Under the pieces are notes generated by a model. The model was given only the letters and a program-made list of their open reading frames with translations, had not been told where the DNA came from and made no database searches. Both the position numbers and the translations under genes were made by a program. From positions 1,366,329 through 1,411,710 of the forward strand of contig BFEA01000062.1 in assembly GCA_003427395.1 (NCBI GenBank): a DNA stretch of 45,382 nucleotides, in the 5' to 3' direction. This stretch comes from Chara braunii (taxonomy: Eukaryota > Streptophyta > Charophyceae > Charales > Characeae). This document shows positions 1 through 9,156 of the stretch, piece after piece. Within the stretch, counting starts at the first letter, position 1. Each line of letters starts with the position of its first letter.

Positions 1-911
1 AATGTCCCCAGTAGGAGAGGTGATCTGCCCCCATGTGGTATTTCACCACTCCGACAAAGGCCTTGCTGGTTTGACAGGGATAAGTATGTAAAGCTCCAGG
101 GACTTGGTAGGGATTTTCCAGCGGATTGGTGAGAGGGAGTGTGTGCAGTAGACATAGCACTACACAGAAACTCGTGCTCACTGATCCAAGGTTAAACAGG
201 ACCAATGACTGGCTCATAGACAGAACACGTCTGGAGCAAATGGGGAAAGCTCTACCCTGGTGCAGACTGTGCACGGATGCGTTTCCGTCCAGGAAAAGGC
301 CCGAGACTATTGAGCACATATTTCTTCAGTGCCCAGGAGCAATTTGGCTATGGAGATGGTGGGGCAGAATTTGGGACCAACTAGAAACACTAACCCCATG
401 GCCGTGGTATTGGAAAGCCCTGCTCTGCGAAAAGTGGACCGAAGACGGGATGGACGAGTTCACCAGTAACATGTTCAAATTAGGACGCAGGGCGGTACTA
501 TGGGCTCTCTGGCGACGGCGCTGTACCTACGAGATGGAACGGGTAAGACTTGAAGGCCCAGAATTCACGGACAGCATCCAACAACAGATCCAAACTGAAA
601 TCGCTGCGAAATGGGAAGCAGTTAAAGTCCAGATACAAACATTACTCTCAAGACACGACTTCCAACAAAAAATTCAAAAGTTCTGCTCGAACCGGCTGGG
701 GGGGGACAAAGGGGGAAGGATAGGCAGAGTGGAATGGAAAGGAGGACAAATGGCAGAGGAGAGATTGGTAAGGGACTATCGGCTGTTATTCAACGACTGG
801 ACAAAGATAGACACGGCTATCCCAATGAAACCCGCCCAAGAATTCCCCGACCTCTTCCTCCCCCCCTCAAACAGCTTAGTAGACTTAGAATGGTATGGGA
901 GGGATGGATGA
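1..911 (+). pseudogene. LINE ORF2 C-terminal fragment with zf-RVT domain
   Basis: This is the 3' end of a LINE reverse-transcriptase polyprotein. Frame 1 is open from base 1 (NVPSRRGDLPPCGISPL...) to about base 125 (DFPADW). Coding then continues in frame 3 from about base 126 to a stop at 909-911, so one frameshift breaks the gene. The zinc-binding region has the family pattern: PWCRLC supplies a CxxC pair, followed by ETIEHIFLQCPG with H and C, then WLWRWW. After it come the LGRRAVLWALW helix and the closing FPDLFLPPSNSLVDLEWYG motif seen in the other LINE copies here. The copy is cut at its 5' side by the window edge, so RT and endonuclease are not visible. It is followed directly by its 3' UTR and A-rich tail. 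Confidence 0.85.
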
Positions 912-1292
912 AAGAAGGGAAAGAGGTCCGGTCCCAGGCTAGCAGCTAATAGTCTGTCAGGTCAGGTCTTCTTGGTCAAAAGATGAAGTGGGGGGAGGAA
1001 GGAGCCAGTTTGTGAATGACAGTATTTGGCGCCGCTCTCAAGGTGAAGAGGCCCCTCCCTTGCCCCGAAATCCTGAATCCCAGAGCAATTAATGCTGGCA
1101 GGAACTCTCTGCATGATCGATCTGATGTAAATGGGACGCTGGACCCGTTTTCCAGCAGGTGATGCTCCCCACCAATAGATGGAGCCGTCTCCCAGGTGGT
1201 AGTGGTGTCTGCTCTTACCAGCACGACTAACACTGTAAGGGGCGTTGTTTTAAAAAAAAAAGAAAAAAAAAAAGAAAAAAGAAAAAAAAAAA
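912..1292 (+). mobile_element. LINE 3' UTR and A-rich tail
   Basis: This follows the ORF2 stop and ends in an interrupted poly(A) at 1252-1292. It contains the block GGACCCGTTTTCCAGCAGG followed by GCTCCCCACCAATAGATGG. That block recurs near 2526, 17240, 38400, 42690 and 43600 and marks LINE 3' ends throughout the window. Because it lies directly between ORF2 and a poly(A) tail here, the isolated copies elsewhere are best read as 5'-truncated LINEs rather than as an independent SINE. Confidence 0.75.
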
Positions 1293-1294
1293 GA

Positions 1295-2035
1295 TATCCT
1301 AATTCAAAAAATCTTATCCCTTAACAAGCATTGGCCGCGGGGGGAGGTCCATGACGCGCTGCGTGCCGGAGTTGGGTTGAAGTTTTGATGAGGCACAGTG
1401 GATGAAGGCGAGCGAGGGCAGGGGAGAGTGCAGAGGGGCGTGTGGACCGAAATGTTCACAGCGCGCCATTAAACAAGAGAGAGCGCCCCGGGGGCGGGGC
1501 ACACGGCGGGCGTCGATGCGGAAGAACATCTCAGAGGAGAGCCCTCCGAGATGCGTGGGCGCCGTTTGTTTGTTTTTTTCTTTTTCCTTTTCATTTTCGC
1601 GCGTCGTTTTGTGTGGCTGTCGTTCGTTTCTTTTTTTTTGTACGTTTTCACGCGTCGTTTCATGTTCCCTTTTTTTTTTTTTACACGATTTCGCACGTTG
1701 TTTTTTTTTGTTCTTTTTCCCTGGCGGCGTTCGTTTTGTGGCCCCGTTTTCCCTTTTTTTTTTTCGTTTTTGCGTGTTGTTTTGTGCCCCCTTTCCCTTT
1801 TCTTTTTTGCTGCTTTTGTGTGCATTTTTTTTTTCTCGTTTTTTTTTTACCGCGGGCCGGTCAGGTTGGTTTTCCCGCCGTAAAGGGTGGCCTGCCGAAC
1901 TGCACCCATGCACCCCCCCCCACACCCACCCCCCCCCCCACACCCACCCACCCACACGCACACACGATCGCCCGCCCACCTGTTCCCATCTCCTCCCCAC
2001 CTGAGATGTTATTTCTGCGGCCATAGACCGCACCG
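1295..2035. other. T-rich low-complexity region without a supported gene
   Basis: About 1320-1555 is G+C-rich, unique-looking sequence. 1560-1860 is T-rich on the plus strand, broken by recurring short islands resembling TTTCGCGCGTCGTTT near 1596, 1648, 1689 and 1768. 1905-1970 is a C-rich run with CACACCC units. Open frames exist on both strands but are low-complexity (poly-Phe or poly-Lys) and show no protein family, so no gene is called. Confidence 0.6.
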
Positions 2036-2175
2036 CCCTCACCCAGGTGCTTAGCTAGTGGATATTACAAAAAACATTCAGAAAGTCAATCTAAGCTGGC
2101 TGGGGCCCTCACCCAGGTGCTTAGCTAGTGGATATTACAAAAAACATTCAGAAAGTCAATCTAAGCTGGCTGGGG
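2036..2175 (+). repeat. 70-bp exact tandem duplication in a LINE ORF2 end
   Basis: 2036-2105 is repeated at 2106-2175, starting CCCTCACCCAGGTGCTTAGC and ending GGCTGGGG, with no visible difference. It duplicates the NIQKVNLSWLG part of the LINE C-terminus and changes the reading frame. It looks recent because the two units are identical. Confidence 0.9.
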
Positions 2176-2343
2176 GATACCTCAGCGGAGAAACTGGGGG
2201 AAGTACTTTGGCCAGTGGGAGAAAGAAACAAGGTCTCCATGACTGGATCAGAGTGCAGCCAGGGGTCTCTATTCCCGGATTTCTTCCCCCCATCGGATTT
2301 GGCATTGGTGGAAACTCGATGGTATGGACTCTGGAGGAAATGA
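2036..2343 (+). pseudogene. LINE ORF2 extreme C-terminus (fragment)
   Basis: From 2128 the frame reads ITKNIQKVNLSWLGD, then ...EKLGEVLWPVGE, then after a frame disturbance FPDFFPPSDLALVETRWYGLW and a stop at 2341-2343. The same segments occur in the other LINE ends: FPDLFLPPSNSLVDLEWYG at 1-911 and NLDWLGGVAERGLGEVKWPG on the minus strand at 43.96-44.22 kb. Only the last 80 or so residues survive and the zinc-binding region is absent. Its tail follows at 2344-2691. Confidence 0.75.
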
Positions 2344-2691
2344 GGACTGAAGGAACAGGTTAAACAAATCTGGAACCAGGTTTTATGGATCTATCTGGCA
2401 GACTTCTATTCAGTCTGAAGAGGGGACAGATTTCAAGTTTAGTAGGAAATCAGGCCATGAGATGAGGGGTGCTGGGCCTGGTTACCAGCAAATCTGTAAA
2501 CATTATCAGACGGTGTTCTTGAGGGGACACGTTGGACCCGTTTTCCAGCAGGTGCAACTCCCTACCAATAGACTGGAGCCCCCCTGCGAGACAAGTAGAA
2601 GTGTATGCTCTTACCATCACTTCTATCTGTCAACGCAGGTGTTCTTTTTTTTTTAGGAAAAAATTTCAAAAAAAAAGAAAAAAAAGAAACA
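2344..2691 (+). mobile_element. LINE 3' UTR and A-rich tail
   Basis: The conserved tail block (GTTGGACCCGTTTTCCAGCA, then CCAATAGACTGGAGCC) lies at about 2528-2580. It is followed by CTCTTACCATCAC and a T then A-rich stretch to 2691. It is homologous to 1128-1230. Confidence 0.65.
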
Positions 2692-3364
2692 GAACTGAAT
2701 GTAGACTGGTGTGACGTTAGGTATGTCTGATTCCAAGGGACATAACAGTATGCAATAATTTTCGTGCATATTTACCAGAGGGGTGGTAGCCCCGGAGAGA
2801 CATCAGTGAAGGAATAGCTTGGCCATTGAGACGTACTGGCCCAGCCAGTGTATTGCTTGCTGGGCTGGTTCAGTTACTTTCCCAGCCGCTAAGTCTAAGG
2901 TGCATGGGGCCTCTCACCAATTCGCTGGAAAATCCCTGCCAAGTCTGTGAAGCTCTACATTTATGTTCCTGTCCATCCTAATTTTGTCCGGTAGGTACTG
3001 TACAGGACCAAATAGAGATTGGATTGGTTAAAACTGGTAGGAACGCTAGAGGGTCCTAGAAGTCGGTAGGTAGGAAGTCGCCAAGTGTCCAGTCCTGGTC
3101 CCATTGCAGCTCAGTCCCAGGGAAGGGCCACCGCAGAATGAATCTCTCTCTCTGCTGCGGCAGCGCCTGGCAGGAAGAGTCCAGAATCATGTGGGAGGCA
3201 AAGGCACAGGCACAGAAGGGGGGTCAGCATCAGGAACTTCCTCTGCTTTGATTCTGGCAGATGCAGAAGTGCTTCTGCGTTGCTGGGCGCCAAGATCTTG
3301 GAGCGATAACAGTGCCAGGTGAAACAGGTTGTCGATGGCACGGGCGCCATAGCTGTGAGCTTGC
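2692..3364 (-). mobile_element. Mostly unidentified DNA with a LINE ORF2 scrap on the minus strand
   Basis: The reverse complement of about 2895-2990 matches plus-strand 40-125, including the shared string GGCAGGGATTTTCCAGCG and a flanking TTGGTGAGAG. This is the stretch just upstream of the zinc-binding region in ORF2. The match fades on both sides. 2700-2890 and 3000-3364 hold no family I recognise. Confidence 0.55.
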
Positions 3365-3368
3365 ACAC

Positions 3369-3467
<99 letters not shown>

Positions 3468-3468
3468 N

Positions 3469-3539
<71 letters not shown>
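3365..3539. repeat. Compound microsatellite (CA)n-(GA)n
   Basis: A (CA)n run from about 3365 to 3418 passes directly into (GA)n to 3539. A single N sits at 3468, so the true length is uncertain. All open frames here are microsatellite translations. Confidence 0.97.
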
Positions 3540-3542
<3 letters not shown>

Positions 3543-3923
3543 AACTGCTTGTCGTTGTTGCTGGCGGCCATAGCCGCGACCTGGAGGATCTTGGTCCGCT
3601 GTAAGGCTGGTCCATATGATTCCTAGAGAGAGCAGTAGCAGTAAATACACTGCATATCCTTACAAATTGTGATTAAGTCCTGTGTGTGCTCATATCATGT
3701 GCCATGTATATACCTGTGGGCAGAGTGCATGTTCTTACAGTTCCTAGGTGCGAGCGTGGCCCTAAAACCGTTTGTGATCCAACGGCGGGACAAAGGTAGA
3801 CCCATCCTATGATAAAAAACTACTGCTAGTGGCAGGATACAGAATAGCCTACAACCCAGCGCATAGAGGGACAAACTGTCACTACATATATTGTCAAAAA
3901 AAACAAACAATAGAAATGCATGC
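3540..3923. other. Unidentified intergenic DNA
   Basis: This stretch separates the compound microsatellite from the first TTAA-flanked transposon end. I see no coding frame with family signal, no RNA gene and no clear repeat. Confidence 0.5.
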
Positions 3924-4010
3924 TTAAACCACCGGTACTTGGCTCAGCTATCGGCTGCGGCGCTTTCCCGTTAACGCGCCGTGCCTTTAGGGCTTTGGGG
4001 TACCGGAACA
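3924..4010. mobile_element. TTAA-flanked inverted-repeat element remnant
   Basis: TTAA at 3924-3927 is followed by ACCACCGGTACTTGGCTCAG. This resembles the left end (ACCACCAGTACC) of the elements at 14708, 14964 and 32009. A reverse-complement-like GGGGTACCGG occurs near 3997, but the terminal GGTGGT-TTAA is missing, so this is a decayed or interrupted copy. Confidence 0.45.
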
Positions 4011-4017
4011 CACACTA

Positions 4018-4530
4018 GCGGTTAATGGAAGGCGAAAAATTCGGGGTTTTTTGCCGCATTGCTACAAGCAATGTTCTCGAAACGTTTGTGAACAAACTAT
4101 GCAGGGTCATAATACAAACATCAAAAGAACAAACAGGCAAAGAAAAAACAAAAAAAAACAAACTCAAGAGCACTATAAAACCCTATTCGGAGTAGCTTTT
4201 GGAGTTCGCCAAATCTTTTTTCGAGTCCAGTGTTTTTGCTAAGTTTTTCGTCACTGGTCCAAATATGGCGAAAGAGCACTATAAAACCCTATTCAGAGTA
4301 GCTTTTGGAGTCCGGCAAATCTTTTTCCGAGTCCAGTGTTTTTGCTAAGTTTTTCGTTACTGGTCCAAATACGGCAAAATTGAATACAGATATACCCTAA
4401 AGCACATACATATCAACCAAAAAGAAAAACCAAAAGAAAACTTTAAAAAAAGTAAAAATTCAGGGAAATATGGCACTTTCGGTGAAAAATTCGCTAAAAT
4501 TCACCGAATTTTGGGCCTTCCATTAACCGC
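4018..4530. mobile_element. MITE-like element with GCGGTTAATGGAAGGC terminal inverted repeats
   Basis: The left end GCGGTTAATGGAAGGC (4018-4033) is matched perfectly by its reverse complement at 4515-4530. The element is 513 bp and non-coding, with AAAATTCG-type subterminal sequence. A 137-bp relative at 22522-22658 shares both ends and an inner GCTACAA..CAATGTT segment. No target-site duplication is obvious, so the superfamily is undetermined. The interior holds a 106-bp tandem duplication. Confidence 0.8.
4166..4377 (+). repeat. 106-bp tandem duplication inside the MITE
   Basis: Two units, 4166-4271 and 4272-4377, both begin AAGAGCACTATAAAACCC and differ at only a few bases. They account for part of the extra length of this copy over the 137-bp relative at 22.5 kb. 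Confidence 0.9.
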
Positions 4531-4579
4531 TTCTCAAGATAATTCAAATTTGCAGTATTTTACTCGTCTGCTTCTTCTG

Positions 4580-4646
4580 CTTCTAGCGGAGTTCGAACTC
4601 AGGTCTGTATTTCAACAGTTCAGGGGTGTACCAACTGAGTTAGGCC
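4580..4646 (-). repeat. tRNA-like SINE module (minus)
   Basis: On the minus strand TAACTCAGTTGGTACA resembles a Pol III A box, and GAGTTCGAACTC, about 45 bases on, fits a B box. A homologous module lies at 30112-30172. The acceptor stem is not evident, so a SINE head is more likely than a functional tRNA. Confidence 0.6.
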
Positions 4647-4694
4647 AGTTGGTGTTGATCTGCTTTTTTCTTTTGTAAAGATCAAAGGCAGGAG

Positions 4695-4762
4695 CCAACT
4701 GGGTGTAGCTCGGTAAGGCGTTCAAGCGGCACTCAGGAGGTCGTGGGTTTAATTTCCATTTC
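4695..4762 (+). repeat. tRNA-like SINE module (plus)
   Basis: GGGTGTAGCTCGGTAAGG resembles an A box and GTGGGTTTAATTTCC a degenerate B box, at tRNA-like spacing. No clean cloverleaf is visible. Confidence 0.5.
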
Positions 4763-4819
4763 CCCCACGATAGTGTCTTTGGCATGCATGGCATCATACC
4801 TTCGAGACGGCCACTTGAT

Positions 4820-4900
4820 AAGCAAGTGTGTGGTAACTCAGTGGGCAGAGCTCCAGTGTTGCAACGGGGAGGTTGTGGGTTCAACTTTGTCGGCCCACAA
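4820..4900 (+). repeat. tRNA-like SINE module (plus)
   Basis: TGGTAACTCAGTGGGCAGAG resembles an A box, followed by GTGGGTTCAACTTTG as B box. It is the third of four tRNA-like modules packed within about 460 bases. Confidence 0.55.
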
Positions 4901-4970
4901 TTCCCCCCGAGCACAATTGGTTGGTGTAGGTTGCACCCCACGTACTTGTCCAGGCGCCTTTACAAACTAA

Positions 4971-5040
4971 CGACCTCAATAGCTCAGTGGGGAGAGCTCT
5001 GATATTGTAACTTGGAGGTCCCGGGTTCAACTGCATGCTA
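4971..5040 (+). repeat. tRNA-like SINE module (plus)
   Basis: This is the best-preserved module: AATAGCTCAGTGGGGAGAGC is a near-canonical D-arm/A-box sequence and CCCGGGTTCAACTGC a good T-arm/B box. A seven-base anticodon-type loop is possible around TATTGTA, but the acceptor arms do not clearly pair. A real but decayed tRNA gene is the alternative. Confidence 0.6.
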
Positions 5041-5879
5041 TGCTCATCATGTCTATATATATACATATATATTGTTCGTCATATCAGCTAGGGATAATCC
5101 TCTGGACGGATTTGGGTAGGGACGTGTGCCTTTCCTGCGGGAGATCTGATGTTGGATGGATGCTACTCTCTTTGGGGCCGGAGAGTGGTAAGGGGTTGTG
5201 GTGATACCGTGGCAGTCCTTCGGTGGCAGGGGTGCCTTGAAGGGAAACCAATGTCGAATCAAGAGGTGTGTCCTACTCTCGATGGCTATAGACCCATTCT
5301 GGGGGGGGTAGGTTAGCAGCTGTGGGTCGGGGGTGGTTGATGAGGGTTAAGGTCTCCACCATTACCAGTGGTTGATTCTCCCTAGCGAACAGACATAACT
5401 TCACATAAGCAAGGCTCATTAGTAGCAGAAAGCAACCACATATATCCATACAGACTATGATATCACACTAGCTCACATAACAACCATCATATTCCACAAC
5501 CAACAGTAGCCATATATGGACCGTGCTATGCTGGGTTGGTGCTTAGAGGTAGGGGGGCTCATGGGTTAGACCTTGGTTAGCCGGCCATTAGACACTGCCT
5601 ATGGGTGCCCTCACGGGACTAGCTCCCGAGGTACCCATATAACGAAGCTAGTACGCGAGTGCCTCAACGCCAGTGCCTCATATAATGAGGCTGAATGGGG
5701 GAGCTCATTCAGCGCCAGTGCCCGTCCGCTGTCTGGTCAGGTTGCTTCACTAGAGTGTGATGTCCCTCGCATGAGGTAAGATAGAAAGGAGTGGGGGTGT
5801 GACAGGAGATGTATCGAGAGAGGTGGTAGGATGGGAGTCTCGTGAGTATGTTTAAAAAAAAAAAAAAAAAAAAAAAAAA
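5041..5879 (+). mobile_element. Poly(A)-ended retroposon-like segment, non-coding
   Basis: The stretch ends in 26 consecutive A at 5854-5879 and abuts the next LINE fragment directly, as expected for an inserted retrotranscript. No ORF with a family signature is visible and the usual LINE tail block is absent. The 5' limit is uncertain. It could be an unrelated LINE 3' UTR, a SINE body driven by the tRNA-like modules just upstream, or a processed transcript. Confidence 0.4.
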
Positions 5880-6580
5880 GGGATCAAAGGCAGGAAGTGT
5901 GGTCGAATGATGCACGGGCGGAAGACTCCATATGTAGGGTGGCCTGGGATAAGCTTGTTCAACCAAGGCGCTTTGGAGGTCTAGGCCTATTGGACCCGCG
6001 ATTGCAGATAATAGCGCTGCAGTTGCGTCATCAATTGATCTGGCATCTGTTGGCCACGGTCGGGGGGGGCTGGCAAGAACTCACTAGGACCCACCTGGCA
6101 TATGCACTTCAAGTTCCCAGCGAGCTGGTAGATCTGTGCCTTCTTAGCCGCAAAGCAATGGGCCACATCCGCAGGGACGTGGTATGGTCCTCTAAGCTGG
6201 CTTTGTGGAAGAAGACGCGGTTAAGATGTCGTCTACTGGGGACAATGGATGCAGATTATAATCTACTGCTGTTTGACAACAGATCCATCTGCAACGAAGC
6301 AGGTGAGCCCTTTCAGTGGCATGGTGCGCGAGGAGCATTTGGGTGGAAATGGGCGGAACGGGGAACATGTGTGGGACGAGGACCGCAGGGATTGGCGCTC
6401 TGAAGATGAGGTGTTGGAATTGCTGCAGGGGCAGATGCGGAAAAGGCAAAGGCTTGGAGAACTGAGAGACGACATCCCCTCCCAGTGGATAGAGATGTTA
6501 AGAAGAGATGACATATCTCCTGGGGAATGGGTAACGATAAAAGGGACTTCAAGTATCTCAAAACGTAAGGACCATTAGAA
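5880..6580 (+). pseudogene. LINE ORF2 fragment (region after the RT domain)
   Basis: The open frame through 5897-6403 carries the conserved post-RT signature ICRVAWDKLVQPRRFGGLGL. In plant LINEs this lies between the RT thumb and the zinc-binding domain. A frameshift near 6330-6360 moves coding into the frame of RNGEHVWDEDRRDWRSEDEV, which runs on to DISPGEWVTIKG and a stop near 6578. EN, RT and zf-RVT are absent. The element begins right after the A26 tract of the previous insertion, so it is 5'-truncated. Confidence 0.75.
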
Positions 6581-7109
6581 CACCACTTCATCATCCACAA
6601 GAAGCCCAAATACACACGACAGCAAAAACAGATACCGACTACATGGGTCAGTAGGTAACCTAGGGTTTAGGGTTTTGCAAGGAGTGCAGTAAGGACAGCC
6701 CCACGGTACACAGTTCATAGGATCTTACCAGAGGAAGTCAAACAGCAGTTCTAGTGAGAGAAGACAATCGGACAGCTGACGAGTGGAGAGGAGCCGACTG
6801 GTTGGAAAAAAGGAGGTTATTTCCAAGTAACAGAATAAACGGTACGCCAGGTTAGCAAATAGGAAGGAGAAACGTAGCGCAGGCTAACTTAGGCAGGGGT
6901 GAAGGGGGGTACATCCTTCCTGATGGAAGCAATCAATGCCATCCTTCGGACCTCCACACCAGAAGGGGGAGGAGCGTGAGAGTGTTCTCAATATGTATTT
7001 CTTTGACTTGCCGGTGGAATAGGAACCGGACTGATGCTCCCCAGAATGGATAAGGAGCCAGAGCCATAAGGTTCTGTTTTGTTCAAAAAAAAAAAAAAAA
7101 AAAAAAAAA
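6581..7109 (+). mobile_element. LINE 3' UTR and poly(A)
   Basis: This non-coding tail ends in A25 at 7085-7109. Near its end, CTTGCCGGTGGAATAGGAAC, ACCGGACTGATGCTCCCCAG and AATGGATAAGGAGCC are diverged relatives of the LINE tail block at 1128-1230. It closely parallels 8925-8987 of the next element. Confidence 0.65.
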
Positions 7110-8087
7110 GTTTATAGGGTCGAGGAGATGCTGCTGGATGACGAGCTCGAAGTGACCACCTGGCAGGTGTCCTCGGGGTACGATGGACTGGGGGAGCCCC
7201 TCCGGCAGTGTGCTGCACAAGAAGGGCCCCCCCGGAAGATGGTGGAAAGAAGTAAGATACAGATGGTGGCGGTGTGTGAAGGAGGCCCGGATGCGAAAGG
7301 GCAATACTTGCCATTTTGGGTTGCCGTGCGAAGGCGGGACTTGCAGTGGGATCCGGGGGAGTGGCAACTGTCGGCCTGTAGGATGCAGAGAAAGGCGGTG
7401 CAGCTCCAGTATCTCGCTACGAAGAACATCGACAACTCTCTATTGGACCCGGTGGACATATGTTGAGAATTGAAAATCCACTGGGCTAAGAGGGACTGGA
7501 TTCCAGATGTGTATGTCAACAGATGGACTCAGCGTAGATGGAACGAGCAAAATGCCACCCTTGCTGCGCTGCCAGACCAAAAACAGGCAGGCCTGTTGTG
7601 GCAGCTCTACCACCTTGCAATTCCTACAGTATGATGGCTGGCAGCAAGAAGCCAACACAAGGATCAACAATGTTCAGCACAGTGTGGCCAGGTGGAGACC
7701 ATCCCACATCTCTTTGTGAGATGCCCGGCGGTCCGAGACTTTTGGGAGTGGTGGGCACAGGAGATGGCGGACAAAACCCCCTTGGGGGTCACGGAGGCGG
7801 ACAATGCAATAATCTTTCTTGGGGCCCTGATGAAGGTGGACAGGTCACAACCGCAGGACGAGATGGCTCTAGAGATCGTTAGGGCGGCAGTGCTGTGGGC
7901 TTTGTGGACTTTGAGGAAAGAGCGATGCAGGCAGGGAGCTGCGCCGCCACTGCGGGCCTACCAAGAAAGGGCAATGGAGAACATCAGAGTTGCCCTTTCG
8001 GCGGACTGGTATGGAGGCACGCGGAAAGGAAGGCAGGAGGAGGGTTTTGGGGCACGATGGGCGCCTTACCCGCAGCTGCTCACCTGA
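7110..8087 (+). pseudogene. LINE ORF2 C-terminal half with zf-RVT
   Basis: Coding is spread over several frames. 7110-7466 (FWVAVRRRDLQWDPGEWQL...) ends in a stop at 7464-7466. Then IPDVYVNRWTQRRWNEQNATL follows in another frame. The zinc-binding motif is around 7671-7765: CSAQCGQVETIPHLFVRCPAVRDFWEWW. Here the first Cys pair is C-x3-C rather than the usual C-x2-C, with H and C in place. VRAAVLWALW follows. It has at least two frameshifts or stops. It starts immediately after the previous poly(A), so two 5'-truncated LINEs stand head to tail. Confidence 0.75.
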
Positions 8088-9009
8088 CACCCTCAGACGG
8101 GTCAAATGCAGCTGGGCCCTGCACTGAGGCGACAAGGGCCAAGGATGGGTGGAGAGGGGGAAGACGAGGACGAGTAGACAGCGGGGTATACAGGATTATG
8201 AGAGCGACCGGTTTGTAACATAGGAAGGATAATGGGAAAAGCGGGATGGGAATAGTAGCAAAGATTTGCTGAATGGTTTATGTACAACAGATAGGTAGGT
8301 ACAAAAGGTGGGAGATTAGATAGGTAAGGGGGGGGGGAAGTAGGTAGGGAGGATGGACGACCTTGTGGGGAAGAAACCTGAAAATGCTGGGGTTATCAAA
8401 TAGTAGTAGGGAGATGCACACTGTAATTTTGATGGATGTTATAGATAGGCATATAGGGGAAAGGAATAGGCAAATGCTGGGGCCATCAATGGCAGATGTA
8501 GAATGTGACTCTGATGGATGATATAGATAGGCATAGAAATGCTGCGGCTATTAATGGTGGAAGGCAGAATATGAAATTTGACTTTGAAGGTGGGTATAGA
8601 TAGATAAATGGCGGTTGAAACAGAAACCGTGTAAGCTTTGAGAGTTGCGATAAAGCTAGGTAGTAGGCTCTGTAGTGGCAGGAAATAGATGATGATCGGA
8701 CAAGCAGGCCTCAGGTCCTGCCCAGCGGTGGACCACCCTACTGCGTGTCTGGGTGCTGCTAGTAAGTCTCCCGGCCAATAGGGTATCCCACTGGGGGAGG
8801 GCAATGGTTGGGGTGGGGAGTGCAGTGCATCCCCCCCCTTGCGTAGGGGATTAGTGCCACAAGGGTGTAGGCTGACCCTATTTTTCTGTCTTTTTCTTCC
8901 ATTGTTCTTGTACAAACACACTTGCCAGGGATAAGCAACCGGATTGTTGCCCCCCAGAATAGGAGGGGCCTGTGTTCGGTTTGGGCCAAAAAAAAAAAAA
9001 AAAAAAAAA
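8088..9009 (+). mobile_element. LINE 3' UTR with internal repeats and poly(A)
   Basis: About 900 bases of tail end in A22 at 8988-9009. Three imperfect tandem units of AAATGCTGGGGxxATCAA...GATGGATGxTATAGATAGGCATA lie near 8381, 8471 and 8537. The closing segment CTTGCCAGGGATAAGCAACC, then TTGCCCCCCAGAATAGGAGG, parallels the tail before 7085. Confidence 0.65.
8381..8610 (+). repeat. Imperfect tandem repeat in a LINE 3' UTR
   Basis: Three degenerate units of roughly 65-90 bases share AAATGCTGGGG and GGATGATATAGATAGGCAT. The third unit is the most diverged. Confidence 0.65.
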
Positions 9010-9049
9010 TGCTGAGAAAAACACAGATTTCTTTGACCAGGAACTGTAC

Positions 9050-9050
<1 letters not shown>

Positions 9051-9088
<38 letters not shown>
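9051..9088. repeat. T38 homopolymer
   Basis: 38 consecutive T lie between the LINE poly(A) and the Sfi1-like exon, probably within an intron. The length may be unreliable in an assembly. It could be the reverse-strand tail of a decayed retroposon. Confidence 0.9.
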
Positions 9089-9092
<4 letters not shown>

Positions 9093-9147
9093 GATCAGAT
9101 TTTGTATTATTATTAGTCTGATCATCATTTTCGATCTCTGTCTTGGG

Positions 9148-9156
9148 TGACCACAG
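9148..9156 (+). other. Predicted 3' splice site
   Basis: TGACCACAG ends at 9156 after a T-rich stretch (TCATTTTCGATCTCTGTCTT). The Trp-repeat protein begins right after it. CTGAT at about 9118 is a possible branch point. Confidence 0.5.

Noticed and set aside
976-1233. 85-codon minus-strand open frame (and similar frames on the plus strand near 38340 and 43550)
   Set aside because: These translate the LINE 3' UTR tail block, which recurs on both strands beside poly(A); the similarity is of the DNA repeat, not of a protein.
1402-2042. Long Phe-rich and Lys-rich frames of 110-242 codons
   Set aside because: They arise from T-rich low-complexity DNA and have no domain or balanced composition.
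3111-3650. Ser-Leu and Arg-Glu repeat frames over the microsatellite
   Set aside because: Pure (CA)n/(GA)n translations, also crossing an N.
4971-5040. Functional tRNA gene
   Set aside because: A and B boxes are good, but acceptor-stem pairing is not evident and similar decayed modules cluster around it; called a SINE-like module instead.
6655-6680. Possible interstitial telomere (CCTAGGGTTTAGGGTTTTG)
   Set aside because: Fewer than three plant-type TTTAGGG units, within chance in a LINE tail.
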